Below are positions 1 to 8,017 of a stretch of DNA of 64,000 bases, in pieces (position 1 is the stretch's first letter; each line of letters opens with the position of its first letter). The translations under genes were made by a program, and so were the position numbers. The notes beneath the pieces were generated by a model. That model was not told the DNA's origin. It saw nothing but the letters and a program-made list of their open reading frames with translations, and did no database searches. The stretch is taken from contig NZ_JBBEOG010000007.1 of assembly GCF_037860835.1 (NCBI RefSeq), positions 1 through 64,000 on the forward strand. The letters run 5' to 3'. The DNA is from Aquipuribacter nitratireducens (lineage in GTDB: Bacteria > Actinomycetota > Actinomycetes > Actinomycetales > JBBAYJ01).

Positions 1-64
1 GGAGGCCTCGCCTGTCAGCCAGGCTCACCGAACACCAGCGGTACAACCTCCCTGGGCATCACAA

Positions 65-865
65 CTAGCCGCCGAGACCGGTCACGCGCCGCTCGCCGGT
101 GTAGACGGTGAAGCGCCCCTGCCGGCTGAACCCGACGAGCGTCATGCCCGCGTCCGCAGCGAGCTCGACCGCGAGCGACGACGGGGCGGACACGGCCGTC
201 AGCAGCGGGACCCCGGCGAGGCGGGCCTTCTGGACGAGCTCGAACGAGGCCCGTCCGCTCACCTGGAGCACGTGCCCGGCGAGCGGCAGCCGGCCCTCGC
301 GCAGCGCCCAGCCGACGACCTTGTCGACGGCGTTGTGCCGGCCGACGTCCTCCCGCAGGACGACGAGCTCGCCGTCGGCCGTGAACAGGCCCGCCGCGTG
401 CACCCCGCCGGTGCTCGCGAAGGCGGCCTGCGCCTCACGGAGGGTGTCCGGCAGCGAGGCCAGGACGGCGGGCTCGACGCGGACGTCGTCGACCGCGACG
501 TCGAAGCGGGCGACCTTGTCGACCGCCTCGAGCGACGCACTGCCGCACACCCCGCAGGCGGACGTCGTGAAGACGTGCCGCTCGAGCGAGGGGTCCGGTG
601 GCGGCACGTGCGGCGCCAGGCGGACGTCGACCGCGGCCCCCATCGCCTGCACGCTCGCGACGTCGTCCGCCGCTGCGACGACGCCCTCCCCGACGAGGAA
701 GCCGATCGCGAGGTCGATGTCGTGACCAGGGGTCCGCATCGTCACGCTGAAGGGGCGCCCGGCGAGGCGGATCTCCAGCGGCTCCTCCACGGCGAGGGAG
801 TCCGGCCGGGCCGAGGTGGTCCCGTGCGTCGTGTCGTGGCGGACCACCCGCCGCCTCACCGTCAT
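65..865 (-). CDS. fdhD: FdhD, formate dehydrogenase accessory sulfurtransferase
   Basis: FdhD passes sulfur from a cysteine desulfurase to the molybdenum cofactor of formate dehydrogenases and is needed for their activity. The protein carries the family CGVCG motif (Cys104 and Cys107 from this start) and the REDVGRHNAVDKVVG block near residue 190. I chose the ATG at 865, giving 266 aa, because the family begins close to this point. The open frame runs up to 994, but that extension is low-complexity and includes a direct repeat and a -10-like hexamer that look like promoter DNA. It is transcribed away from the FdhF-type oxidoreductase operon that starts at 1085, which is its likely client. The family call is secure; only the start is inferred. 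Confidence 0.93.
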   Translation of the reverse strand: MTVRRRVVRHDTTHGTTSARPDSLAVEEPLEIRLAGRPFSVTMRTPGHDIDLAIGFLVGEGVVAAADDVASVQAMGAAVDVRLAPHVPPPDPSLERHVFTTSACGVCGSASLEAVDKVARFDVAVDDVRVEPAVLASLPDTLREAQAAFASTGGVHAAGLFTADGELVVLREDVGRHNAVDKVVGWALREGRLPLAGHVLQVSGRASFELVQKARLAGVPLLTAVSAPSSLAVELAADAGMTLVGFSRQGRFTVYTGERRVTGLGG

Positions 866-877
866 GGGCACCGGCCC

Positions 878-883
878 AGTATC
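878..883 (-). promoter_or_regulatory. -10-like hexamer for fdhD
   Basis: GATACT on the minus strand lies 12 bases before the ATG at 865, which would give a very short leader. It supports the shorter fdhD start over the one at 994. No convincing -35 box is seen. Confidence 0.4.
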
Positions 884-930
884 CGCACTCGTCCCGCGTC
901 CGCCTGGCGGGAGCGTCGCTGTCGCTGCCG

Positions 931-966
931 ACCGACCGTTCGTCGTACCGGACCGACCGTTCGTCG
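931..966. repeat. 21-bp-spaced direct repeat in the fdhD/OFA divergent region
   Basis: The 15-mer ACCGACCGTTCGTCG occurs at 931-945 and again at 952-966, a period of 21 bp or two helical turns. It lies about 50-85 bp upstream of the inferred fdhD transcription start and upstream of the OFA operon. Spacing of this kind is typical of a pair of activator or repressor sites; the protein is unknown. Confidence 0.5.
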
Positions 967-983
967 CACGGACACTCGTCCGG

Positions 984-1013
984 TTGGCGATCACGTGTCG
1001 CCTCGCCTATCCC
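984..1013 (+). promoter_or_regulatory. possible promoter of the OFA-FdhF-moeA operon
   Basis: TTGGCG (984-989) and TATCCC (1008-1013) are separated by 18 bp and lie about 70 bases before the ATG at 1085. The -10 is imperfect, lacking the final T, so this is tentative. Confidence 0.3.
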
Positions 1014-1084
1014 TGGGTAGTTGAACGTCGAGCCACACGTGCCAGTGATTCGGCGTCAGAGATGACCCCCTTGGAGGAGCGACG

Positions 1085-2449
1085 ATGCTTCGAGTGCTCG
1101 ACCGCGAACGGACGATCGCGGGACCCGGCTTCAACCGCTGGCTCGTCCCGCCGGCGGCCCTCGCCGTCCACCTGTCGATCGGCCAGGTGTACGCCTTCAG
1201 CGTCTTCAACGTGCCGCTCGAAGAGCGGTTCGACGCGAGCGCGACGGCCGTCTCCACCATCTTCTCCATCGCCATCGTCATGCTCGGGCTCACCGCCGCC
1301 TTCGGCGGCACGTGGGTCGAGCGCAACGGCCCCCGCAAGACGATGGCCGCGTCCGCCACCGCCTGGGTGCTCGGGTTCCTCGTGAGCGCGCTCGGCATCG
1401 CGAGCGGCCAGCTGTGGCTGGTGTACGTCGGCTACGGGGTGCTCGGCGGCATCGGGCTCGGACTCGGCTACATCTCCCCCGTGTCGACCCTCATCAAGTG
1501 GTTCCCGGACCGCCCGGGCCTCGCGACCGGACTGGCGATCATGGGCTTCGGCGGCGGCGCGCTCATCGCGAGCCCGCTGAGCAGCCGCCTGCTCAACGCC
1601 TACGGCGACGGCGACCTCGTCGCCGGCCTCGTGCCGACCTTCCTCACCCTCGGCGTCGCGTACCTCGTCCTCATGGCGCTCGGGGCGTACGTCGTCCGTG
1701 TCCCGGCAGCGGACTGGCGGCCCGCCGGGTACACGCCTCCCGCGGCGACCGGGCAGCCGAGCATGCGGACCACCGCAGACGTCACCGCCCGCAACGCCAT
1801 CCGCACCCCCCAGTTCTGGCTGCTGTGGGTCGTGCTCTTCTGCAACGTGACCGCGGGCATCGGGATCCTCGCCCAGGCCTCACCGATGGTGCAGGCGTTC
1901 TCCGGCGTCGAGGCCGCCGCGGCCGCGGGATTCGTCAGCCTCCTGAGCCTGGCGAACATGGCCGGCCGGATCGTGTGGTCGTCGACGTCGGACGTCATCG
2001 GCCGCAAGAACACGTACATGATGTACCTCGGCGTCGGCGCGCTCCTGTACCTCGGCGTCGCCCTCTTCGGGCCGTCGTCGCTGGTGCTGTTCGTGCTGCT
2101 GACGATCGTCATCCTCAGCTTCTACGGCGGCGGCTTCGCGACCATCCCCGCCTACCTCAAGGACCTCTTCGGCGGGTTGCAGGTGGGCGCCATCCACGGC
2201 CGGCTCCTCACGGCGTGGTCCGCGGCCGGTATCGCCGGGCCGTACATCGTGAGCGGCATCCAGGACGTGCAGACCGCGCGCGGTGCGGAGGGCGCGGACC
2301 TGTACCTCCTCTCGCTCTACATCATGGTCAGCGTGCTGGTCGTCGGGTTCGTCGCGAACCTGCTCGTGCGACCGGTCGCGACCCGCTTCCACGAGCCCAC
2401 CCGGGCGCCCGCCGAGCGCGACGACGTCGCCCTCGCCGGCGAGCGCTGA
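1085..2449 (+). CDS. OFA-family MFS transporter (oxalate/formate antiporter type)
   Basis: A 454-aa polytopic membrane protein with about 12 hydrophobic segments, matching the OFA branch of the major facilitator superfamily. Near residues 118-150 it has the family pattern of a glycine-rich GLGLGYISP followed by KWFPDRPGLATG and GFGGGAL. OFA members exchange or take up small carboxylates such as oxalate and formate. A clear GGAGG lies 8 bases before the ATG. The gene opens an operon with a 42-aa partner protein, a FdhF/YdeP-type oxidoreductase and moeA, so formate or a related acid is a reasonable substrate. The substrate is inferred from context, not shown by sequence. Confidence 0.88.
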   Translation: MLRVLDRERTIAGPGFNRWLVPPAALAVHLSIGQVYAFSVFNVPLEERFDASATAVSTIFSIAIVMLGLTAAFGGTWVERNGPRKTMAASATAWVLGFLVSALGIASGQLWLVYVGYGVLGGIGLGLGYISPVSTLIKWFPDRPGLATGLAIMGFGGGALIASPLSSRLLNAYGDGDLVAGLVPTFLTLGVAYLVLMALGAYVVRVPAADWRPAGYTPPAATGQPSMRTTADVTARNAIRTPQFWLLWVVLFCNVTAGIGILAQASPMVQAFSGVEAAAAAGFVSLLSLANMAGRIVWSSTSDVIGRKNTYMMYLGVGALLYLGVALFGPSSLVLFVLLTIVILSFYGGGFATIPAYLKDLFGGLQVGAIHGRLLTAWSAAGIAGPYIVSGIQDVQTARGAEGADLYLLSLYIMVSVLVVGFVANLLVRPVATRFHEPTRAPAERDDVALAGER

Positions 2450-2472
2450 GACCCGACGGACAGGAGACGACG

Positions 2473-2601
2473 ATGAGCACCGACAGCAGCGCCTCGAGCG
2501 GCGAGCGGACCGCGGCCGTGTTCCTCTGGGTCGTGGTGAGCGCCGGCCTGGTCTACGGCGTGGCCGAGACCGTCAGCCGGGTGACCCAGCTGTTCGCCTG
2601 A
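2473..2601 (+). CDS. small single-span membrane protein, OFA transporter partner
   Basis: A 42-aa protein, too short for usual gene callers. It has a hydrophilic Ser-rich start (MSTDSSASSGE), one hydrophobic span at about residues 12-31 (AAVFLWVVVSAGLVYGVAE) and a short tail. It starts 23 bases after the transporter stop, with AGGAG a few bases upstream. Small one-span proteins are known directly downstream of OFA-family transporters and are annotated as MFS transporter small subunits; this one fits in length, position and topology. A role in stabilising or regulating the transporter is inferred. Confidence 0.75.
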   Translation: MSTDSSASSGERTAAVFLWVVVSAGLVYGVAETVSRVTQLFA

Positions 2602-2636
2602 CCCGCGCACCACCGCGACGAGAGAGGCAGAGGACC

Positions 2637-4967
2637 GTGGCGACCCGAGCACCGCGCGAGGACTTCACCGACGACGGGATGTCCGTCACCCACCCGAAGA
2701 CGTGGGCGGCGGGGGTGCCCGGGGTCTACCACGCCCTCGAGATCTCGTGGAAGCAGATGGGGACGGGCCGGACGGTCCGCACCCTCCCCCTCCTCAACCA
2801 GAAGCACGGCTTCGACTGCCCGGGCTGCGCGTGGCCGGACCCCGACCACCGCTCCCCGGCCGAGTTCTGCGAGAACGGCGCCAAGGCCGTCGCCGAGGAG
2901 GCGACGGTCCGCCGCGTCGGACCCGACTTCTTCCGCGAGCACAGCGTCGACGAGCTCGCGGAGAAGTCGGACTGGTGGCTCGGGCAGCAGGGGCGCCTCA
3001 CCCACCCCGTCATCAAGCGCGCCGGGTCCCTGCACTACGAGCCGCTGTCGTGGGACGAGGCGCTCCGCACGATCGGGGACCGGCTGCGCTCCCTCGACGA
3101 CCCCGACGAGGCCGTCTTCTACACCTCGGGGCGCACCTCGAACGAGGCGGCGTTCCTCTACCAGCTGTTCGTGCGCGGGTTCGGCACGAACAACCTCCCG
3201 GACTGCTCGAACATGTGCCACGAGTCGAGCGGGTCCGCGCTCAGCGAGACCATCGGCGTCGGCAAGGGCTCGGTCCAGCTCGACGACCTCCACGAGGCCG
3301 ACCTCATCGTCGTGGCGGGGCAGAACCCGGGCACGAACCACCCGCGCATGCTGAGCGCGCTGGAGAAGGCGAAGAAGAACGGCGCCGTCGTCGTCGCGGT
3401 CAACCCGCTGCCCGAGGCGGGGCTCATGGAGTTCCGCAACCCGCAGTCGCCCGTCGGCGTCGTCAAGGGCGCACAGCTCGCCGACGACTTCCTCCAGGTC
3501 CGCGTCGGCGGCGACATGGCCCTGTTCCAGGCCGTCGGGGCGCTGCTGCTCGAGCGGGAGGCCGAGCGCCCGGGCAGTGTCGTCGACCGCTCGTTCGTCG
3601 AGCAGCACACGAGCGGCTTCGAGGACTACCGTGCCCAGGCCGCGACGCTCGTCTGGGCCGACGTCCTCGCCGCGACCGGCCTCACCCGCGCCGCGATCGA
3701 GCAGCTCGCCGACCGCTTCGAGAGCAGCCGCCGCACGATCGTCTGCTGGGCGATGGGCCTCACCCAGCACCGGCACTCCGTCGCGACGCTGCGGGAGGTG
3801 GTCAACGTCCTCCTGCTCCAGGGCAACCTCGGACGTCCCGGCGCCGGCGTCTGCCCCGTCCGCGGTCACAGCAACGTCCAGGGCGACCGCACGATGGGGA
3901 TCTTCGAGCGGATGCCGGAGTGGTTCCACGACCGCATCGACGAGGAGTTCCGCTTCACCTCCCCGCGCGTCCACGGTTACGACACGGTCGCGGCCATCGA
4001 GGCGATGCGCGACGGGCGCGCCCGCTTCTTCATGGGCATGGGTGGCAACTTCGTCCGTGCCACACCGGACTCCGCCGTGACGGAGCGGGCGCTGCGGTCG
4101 TGCGCGATGACGGTCCAGGTGTCGACGAAGCTCAACCGCTCCCACGCGGTCGTCGGCGAGGTCGCGCTGATCCTGCCGACGCTCGGGCGCACCGAGCGGG
4201 ACGTGCAGCAGGCCGGCGAGCAGGTCGTCACGGTCGAGGACTCGATGAGCGCCGTCCACGCGAGCCGCGGCACCCTGAAGCCGGCGTCGCCGCACCTGCT
4301 GAGCGAGGTCGCCATCATCTGCCGGCTCGCGCGGGAGGTCCTCGGCGACCGGCTCGCAGCCGACTGGGCCGGGTTCGAGGCGGACTACCGGACGATCCGC
4401 GCCGCCATCTCGCGGGTGGTGCCGGGCTTCGACGACTACGAGAAGAAGATCGAGCACCCGGGTGGGTTCACGCTCCCCCACGCCGCGCGCGAGCGCCGCT
4501 GGAACACCGCGTCCGGTCGCGCGACGTTCACGGCGAACGAGCTCTACTACCCGAAGGTGCCGGAGGGCCGGCTCCTCCTGCAGACGCTGCGCAGCCACGA
4601 CCAGTTCAACACGACGATCTACGGCCTCGACGACCGCTACCGCGGCATCAAGGGCGGGCGACGCGTCGTGTTCGTCAACCCCGCCGACCTCGCGGTGCAG
4701 GGACTGGTCGACGGCCAGCACGTGGACATCGTCTCGGAGTACGCCGACGGCGAGCGGGTCGCGGAGAACTTCCGCGTCGTCGAGTACGACACCGCCCGCG
4801 GCTGCGCCGCCGCGTACTACCCGGAGACGAACGTCCTCGTGCCGCTGGACCACAAGGCCGACGTGAGCCGGACGCCCGCGAGCAAGTCGCTCGTCGTGCG
4901 GCTCGTCGCACGCGACGCGGCGCCGGCCGGCGCGGCGGTCGCGACGGCTGTCGGCGCGTCCACCTGA
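2637..4967 (+). CDS. FdhF/YdeP-family molybdopterin oxidoreductase
   Basis: A 776-aa molybdopterin oxidoreductase related to formate dehydrogenase alpha subunits and E. coli YdeP. The GTG at 2637 follows AGAGAGGCAGAGG; the frame is open upstream to 2283 but that part overlaps two genes. Near the N-terminus is a CPGCAWPDPDHR segment (Cys61, Cys64, also Cys78) and at 190-198 the DCSNMCHES segment expected around the metal site. The usual N-terminal CxxC-xxx-C iron-sulfur signature of larger formate dehydrogenases is absent, and no electron-transfer subunit is encoded nearby. It ends 8 bases before moeA and faces fdhD, both serving Mo-cofactor supply. YdeP-like proteins are linked to acid stress and formate; the true substrate here is unknown. 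Confidence 0.87.
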   Translation: MATRAPREDFTDDGMSVTHPKTWAAGVPGVYHALEISWKQMGTGRTVRTLPLLNQKHGFDCPGCAWPDPDHRSPAEFCENGAKAVAEEATVRRVGPDFFREHSVDELAEKSDWWLGQQGRLTHPVIKRAGSLHYEPLSWDEALRTIGDRLRSLDDPDEAVFYTSGRTSNEAAFLYQLFVRGFGTNNLPDCSNMCHESSGSALSETIGVGKGSVQLDDLHEADLIVVAGQNPGTNHPRMLSALEKAKKNGAVVVAVNPLPEAGLMEFRNPQSPVGVVKGAQLADDFLQVRVGGDMALFQAVGALLLEREAERPGSVVDRSFVEQHTSGFEDYRAQAATLVWADVLAATGLTRAAIEQLADRFESSRRTIVCWAMGLTQHRHSVATLREVVNVLLLQGNLGRPGAGVCPVRGHSNVQGDRTMGIFERMPEWFHDRIDEEFRFTSPRVHGYDTVAAIEAMRDGRARFFMGMGGNFVRATPDSAVTERALRSCAMTVQVSTKLNRSHAVVGEVALILPTLGRTERDVQQAGEQVVTVEDSMSAVHASRGTLKPASPHLLSEVAIICRLAREVLGDRLAADWAGFEADYRTIRAAISRVVPGFDDYEKKIEHPGGFTLPHAARERRWNTASGRATFTANELYYPKVPEGRLLLQTLRSHDQFNTTIYGLDDRYRGIKGGRRVVFVNPADLAVQGLVDGQHVDIVSEYADGERVAENFRVVEYDTARGCAAAYYPETNVLVPLDHKADVSRTPASKSLVVRLVARDAAPAGAAVATAVGAST

Positions 4968-4975
4968 CCGCGACC

Positions 4976-6199
4976 ATGACGGTCGTGGCGGACGCGGCGA
5001 CAGGAGGGGCGCACGCCCACCGCCACGCCGACGGGGTCGACGTCCCGACCGCGCGGCGGCTGGCCCACGACGCCGGTGCCGCGCGGCTGCTGCCGCCCGC
5101 CCCGCTGCCCCTCGACGAGTGCGGAGGGACGGTGCTCGCCGCGCCGCTCGTCGCGCGTTCCGACGCCCCGTCGGTCGACAGCTCGGCGATGGACGGCTTC
5201 GCGGTCCGCGGCGAGGGCCCGTGGAGCGTCGTCGACCGGGTGCTCGCGGGCGCCGTCGCGCGGCGGGCGCTCACGCCCGGGGAGGCGGCCGAGGTCGCGA
5301 CGGGTGCCCCCGTGCCGGCCGGCACGGAGCGCGTGCTGCCGATCGAGGACGTCACCGTCGACGGGAGCCGGGTCGCGCTCACCGGCCCGTGGCCGTCCCG
5401 GCGGCACGTGCGGCGCCGCGGGGAGCAGGTCACGGCGGGCACGGTGCTGCTCGACGCCGGTGTGCCCGTGAGCGCCGCCGTCCTCGGGCTCGCGGCGAGC
5501 GCGGGTGCCGACTCCCTCACCGTGCGCCGCCGCCCCCGGGTGGGCGCGCTGCTGACCGGTGACGAGCTCGTGACGTCCGGCGTGCCGCGGCCCGGGCAGG
5601 TGCGCGACGCCGTCGGGCCGCTGCTGCCCGGCCTCGTCGAGCACCTCGGAGGACGGCCGGTCGAGGCGCGTCGCAGCGGTGACGACGCCCGTGCGCTCGG
5701 CGCCGCGCTCGACTCCCTGCTGGCGACGGACGCCGACGTCGTCGTGACGTGCGGCATGGCCGGCGCTGGGCCCGCGGACCACCTGCATGCGTGGCTCGGT
5801 GACATCGGGGCGTCCCTCGTCGTCGACGGGGTCGCCGTGCGGCCAGGCCACCCGCAGCTGCTCGCGGTGCTGCCCGACGGCCGCCCGCTCGTGGGCCTGC
5901 CGGGCAACCCGCTCGCGGCCGTCGCCGCGCTCCTGCTCCTGCTGGGCCCGGTGCTCGACGGGATGACGGGTCGCGTCGGCCCGCCCGCGGCCCGGGTCCG
6001 GCTCGTGGGCGCGGTGCCCTCCGGACGCCCCGTCACCTCGCTCGTGCCGGTGCGCCGGGGCACCGAGCCCGGGACCGTCGAGGCGGCCGGGCCGGCCGGG
6101 CCCGCCCAGCTGTGGGGCCTCGCGCTCGCCGACGCCGTCGCCGTGGTGCCGCCGGGCGCCGGGCCTCAGGACCTCGTCGAGCTGCTGCCGCTGCCCTGA
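4976..6199 (+). CDS. moeA: MoeA, molybdopterin molybdenumtransferase
   Basis: MoeA inserts molybdate into adenylylated molybdopterin. The 407-aa protein has the family blocks MDGFAVRG, TGAPVPAGTERVLPIED, LTGDELVTSG and the late VGLPGNPLAAVAALL. The ATG at 4976 lies 8 bases after the oxidoreductase stop, so the two are co-transcribed and translation is probably coupled. The N-terminal 20 residues are His- and Ala-rich and not conserved. Its place behind a molybdoenzyme gene suggests a dedicated cofactor supply; other moa/moe genes are not in the window. Confidence 0.92.
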   Translation: MTVVADAATGGAHAHRHADGVDVPTARRLAHDAGAARLLPPAPLPLDECGGTVLAAPLVARSDAPSVDSSAMDGFAVRGEGPWSVVDRVLAGAVARRALTPGEAAEVATGAPVPAGTERVLPIEDVTVDGSRVALTGPWPSRRHVRRRGEQVTAGTVLLDAGVPVSAAVLGLAASAGADSLTVRRRPRVGALLTGDELVTSGVPRPGQVRDAVGPLLPGLVEHLGGRPVEARRSGDDARALGAALDSLLATDADVVVTCGMAGAGPADHLHAWLGDIGASLVVDGVAVRPGHPQLLAVLPDGRPLVGLPGNPLAAVAALLLLLGPVLDGMTGRVGPPAARVRLVGAVPSGRPVTSLVPVRRGTEPGTVEAAGPAGPAQLWGLALADAVAVVPPGAGPQDLVELLPLP

Positions 6200-6235
6200 G
6201 CCGCTGCCCCCGAACGGCGCGAGGAGCCGCGGCGG

Positions 6236-6751
6236 TCAGCGCACGACGACGCTGAGCCGACCCCGGCCGTACCGCGCGATCTCGAGCGCGATGTCGTCGC
6301 GGGGCGCGGCCCGCACGGCGAGCTCGCGGACGTCCGCGCGCAGCTCGTCGTCCGGGCCGATCACCGAGTACAGCTTGAGGTGCGGCGCGTTCGGCACGTT
6401 GAACAGCGACGCGAACACGTTGAGCACCTCCGAGCAGTTCTCCACGAGGGTCTCGGTGAGGGCACCCGCATCGACGGCGTCCTGCGCCGCACCGGGCGGC
6501 AGCAGCCCGAGGGCGGCGCCGGAGTACGCGGCGAGCGCGACGTCGAACATCACGAGGGCCCGGGTCTCCATCGACGCGTCGACGTACAGCCCGACGAGGC
6601 TGCCGCTCGCGCCGCCGACGGCGACGGGGTCGGCGCCGGAGGCGATCTCGACGTCGCGGCCGGTGAGGCCCTCGAAGAGGTCCTTGACGGCCTTGAGGTG
6701 CGGCACCGGCACCGGCGCGGGCCCGGTGGGGCGGTTGAGGACGAGGCTCAC
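6236..6751 (-). CDS. CheC/CheX-like chemotaxis protein
   Basis: A 171-aa protein ending the chemosensory operon. The GTG at 6751 overlaps the stop of the preceding receiver gene by four bases (GTGA), which fixes the start. The segment ETLVENCSEVLNVF matches the E-x2-N core of the CheC/CheX phosphatase family, with Glu where the family usually has Asp or Ser four residues earlier. CheC/CheX proteins dephosphorylate CheY-P. The last 40 residues (DDIALEIARYGRGRLSVVV) are like a C-terminal strand of the fold. The family assignment is moderate: it rests on one motif, length and the neighbouring cheX and two receivers. Confidence 0.6.
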   Translation of the reverse strand: MSLVLNRPTGPAPVPVPHLKAVKDLFEGLTGRDVEIASGADPVAVGGASGSLVGLYVDASMETRALVMFDVALAAYSGAALGLLPPGAAQDAVDAGALTETLVENCSEVLNVFASLFNVPNAPHLKLYSVIGPDDELRADVRELAVRAAPRDDIALEIARYGRGRLSVVVR

Positions 6752-7107
6752 AGCACACCTGCCAGCGTGTCGGCGAACGTGTCGGCGTCGAACGGCTTCG
6801 CGATGAGGAACAGCGCCCCCGCGGCGGCCGCGCGGTCGCGCATCTCCGAGGAGCCCTCGCTCGTGACGAACCCGAACGGCGTCGCGTCCCCGCGCGCCCG
6901 CAGGTGCGTGAGGAAGTCGATGCCGGTGAGCTCGGGCATGTTCCAGTCGGACAGGACGAGGTCGGGCTGCTCGCTCGCGACCACGTCGAGCCCCTCGGCG
7001 CCGTTCGTGGCCTCGACGATGTCGAGGCCCTCGAAGCCGGCCTGCCGCAGGGTGCGGACGACGATCTGCCGCATGACGCGGGAGTCGTCGCAGACGAGGA
7101 CCTTCAT
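6748..7107 (-). CDS. CheY-like stand-alone response regulator
   Basis: A 119-aa receiver domain with no output domain. It shows the acidic pair Asp7-Asp8 (CDDSR), the phosphoacceptor Asp54 (SDWNMP), the Thr/Ser position (FVTSEG) and the conserved Lys in AKPF. The ATG at 7107 follows an AGGGAGCAGCCCACC leader and lies 14 bases after the cheX stop. In chemotaxis such single-domain regulators carry phosphate from CheA to the motor or act as phosphate sinks. It is one of two in the operon, and which one is the output CheY cannot be told from sequence. Confidence 0.92.
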   Translation of the reverse strand: MKVLVCDDSRVMRQIVVRTLRQAGFEGLDIVEATNGAEGLDVVASEQPDLVLSDWNMPELTGIDFLTHLRARGDATPFGFVTSEGSSEMRDRAAAAGALFLIAKPFDADTFADTLAGVL

Positions 7108-7121
7108 GGTGGGCTGCTCCC

Positions 7122-7625
7122 TCAGGGGTGACGGGGGTGGGGGACGGCGGTCGCGTCGGCACCGGGGAGGGCGTCGACGCGGACGAGGAGGAGGTGCTCG
7201 CCCCACCACAGGGGGGCGAGGACGGTGCCGGCGCGCGGGCCGGACGTGCCGCGCGTGACGGCGGGCAGGCCGAGCCGGTGCTCGCCGACGAGGACGGCCT
7301 TGAGGTTGCCGCCGACCATGTTCGTGATCTCACCCGTGGCGTCGGCGACGTCGGCCTCGTCGACGTCGTCGGGGTCCAGGGCGAGCATGCGCGAGGCGGC
7401 GGCACGGGCGGCGGCCTCCGGCAGCACGACCTGCACGACGGCGGCGGCGGGCCCCTCGATGGCGATCCGCCCGACGAGGGCGTCCGCCAGGTCGGCGTCC
7501 GACGGCACCTCGAACGCCTCGTCGAGCTCGACCTCGTCGTCGACGAAGGACGCCCACACGGCCTGCGTGAGCTCGGTGACGACGGCGGCGTCGACGACGT
7601 CGACGAGCGCGACGGCGCCGCTCAC
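7122..7625 (-). CDS. cheX: CheX-type CheY-P phosphatase
   Basis: A 167-aa protein with the CheC/CheX signature ADATGEITNMVGGNLK, giving the D-x3-E-x2-N catalytic pattern complete. This family removes phosphate from CheY-P. The GTG at 7625 overlaps the stop of the upstream receiver gene by four bases (GTGA). The N-terminal 60 residues are acidic (VDDEVELDEAFEVPSD). It sits between two receiver genes, the likely substrates. Confidence 0.82.
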   Translation of the reverse strand: MSGAVALVDVVDAAVVTELTQAVWASFVDDEVELDEAFEVPSDADLADALVGRIAIEGPAAAVVQVVLPEAAARAAASRMLALDPDDVDEADVADATGEITNMVGGNLKAVLVGEHRLGLPAVTRGTSGPRAGTVLAPLWWGEHLLLVRVDALPGADATAVPHPRHP

Positions 7626-8017
7626 GCCCCGACCTCGGCGGGCACCAGGCCGAGGTAGCGGAGCTTGTCCGCCAGCGCGTCGGCCGTGAAGGGCTTGATG
7701 AGGTACTCGTGGGCGCCGGCGGCGAGCGCGCGGACGATCTGCGAGTGCTCGGACTCCGTCGTCACCATCATGAGCGTGACGCCCCGCCACCGGGGGTCGC
7801 TGCGGACGGCCTGGACGAGCTGGAGGCCGTCCATGACGGGCATGTTCCAGTCGATGCACGCGAGGGCGGGCACCGTCCCCTCGGCCGTGAGCCGTTCGAG
7901 CTCGGCGAGGGCGCTGGCGCCGTTGTCCGCCTCGACCGGGGTGAACCCGAGCGGGCCGACGATGGCGGAGACGATGCGCCGCATGGCGCGGGAGTCGTCG
8001 ACGACGAGGGCGAGCAT
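7622..8017 (-). CDS. CheY-like stand-alone response regulator
   Basis: A 131-aa single receiver domain with VVDDSR at the N-terminus, phosphoacceptor Asp56 (CIDWNMPVMDG), the Thr pair of VTTES and the Lys of IKPF. The ATG shares its A with the TGA of cheR (TGATG), so translation is probably coupled. It differs from the downstream paralogue at 6748-7107 mainly in loop 3 and the C-terminal helix. Its role is phosphate relay in the CheA pathway. Confidence 0.92.
   Translation of the reverse strand: MLALVVDDSRAMRRIVSAIVGPLGFTPVEADNGASALAELERLTAEGTVPALACIDWNMPVMDGLQLVQAVRSDPRWRGVTLMMVTTESEHSQIVRALAAGAHEYLIKPFTADALADKLRYLGLVPAEVGA

Noticed and set aside
866-994. Upstream extension of fdhD to 309 aa
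   Set aside because: It adds a Thr/Gly/Arg repeat not found in the family and contains a -10-like hexamer and 21-bp-spaced repeats, so the DNA looks regulatory.
2553-4853. Minus-strand 766-codon frame opposite the FdhF-type gene
   Set aside because: Antisense shadow; the plus strand has a well-supported molybdopterin oxidoreductase.
2702-6199. One 1165-codon frame ending with MoeA
   Set aside because: The first part is a shadow of the oxidoreductase; only the part from 4976 is the moeA product.
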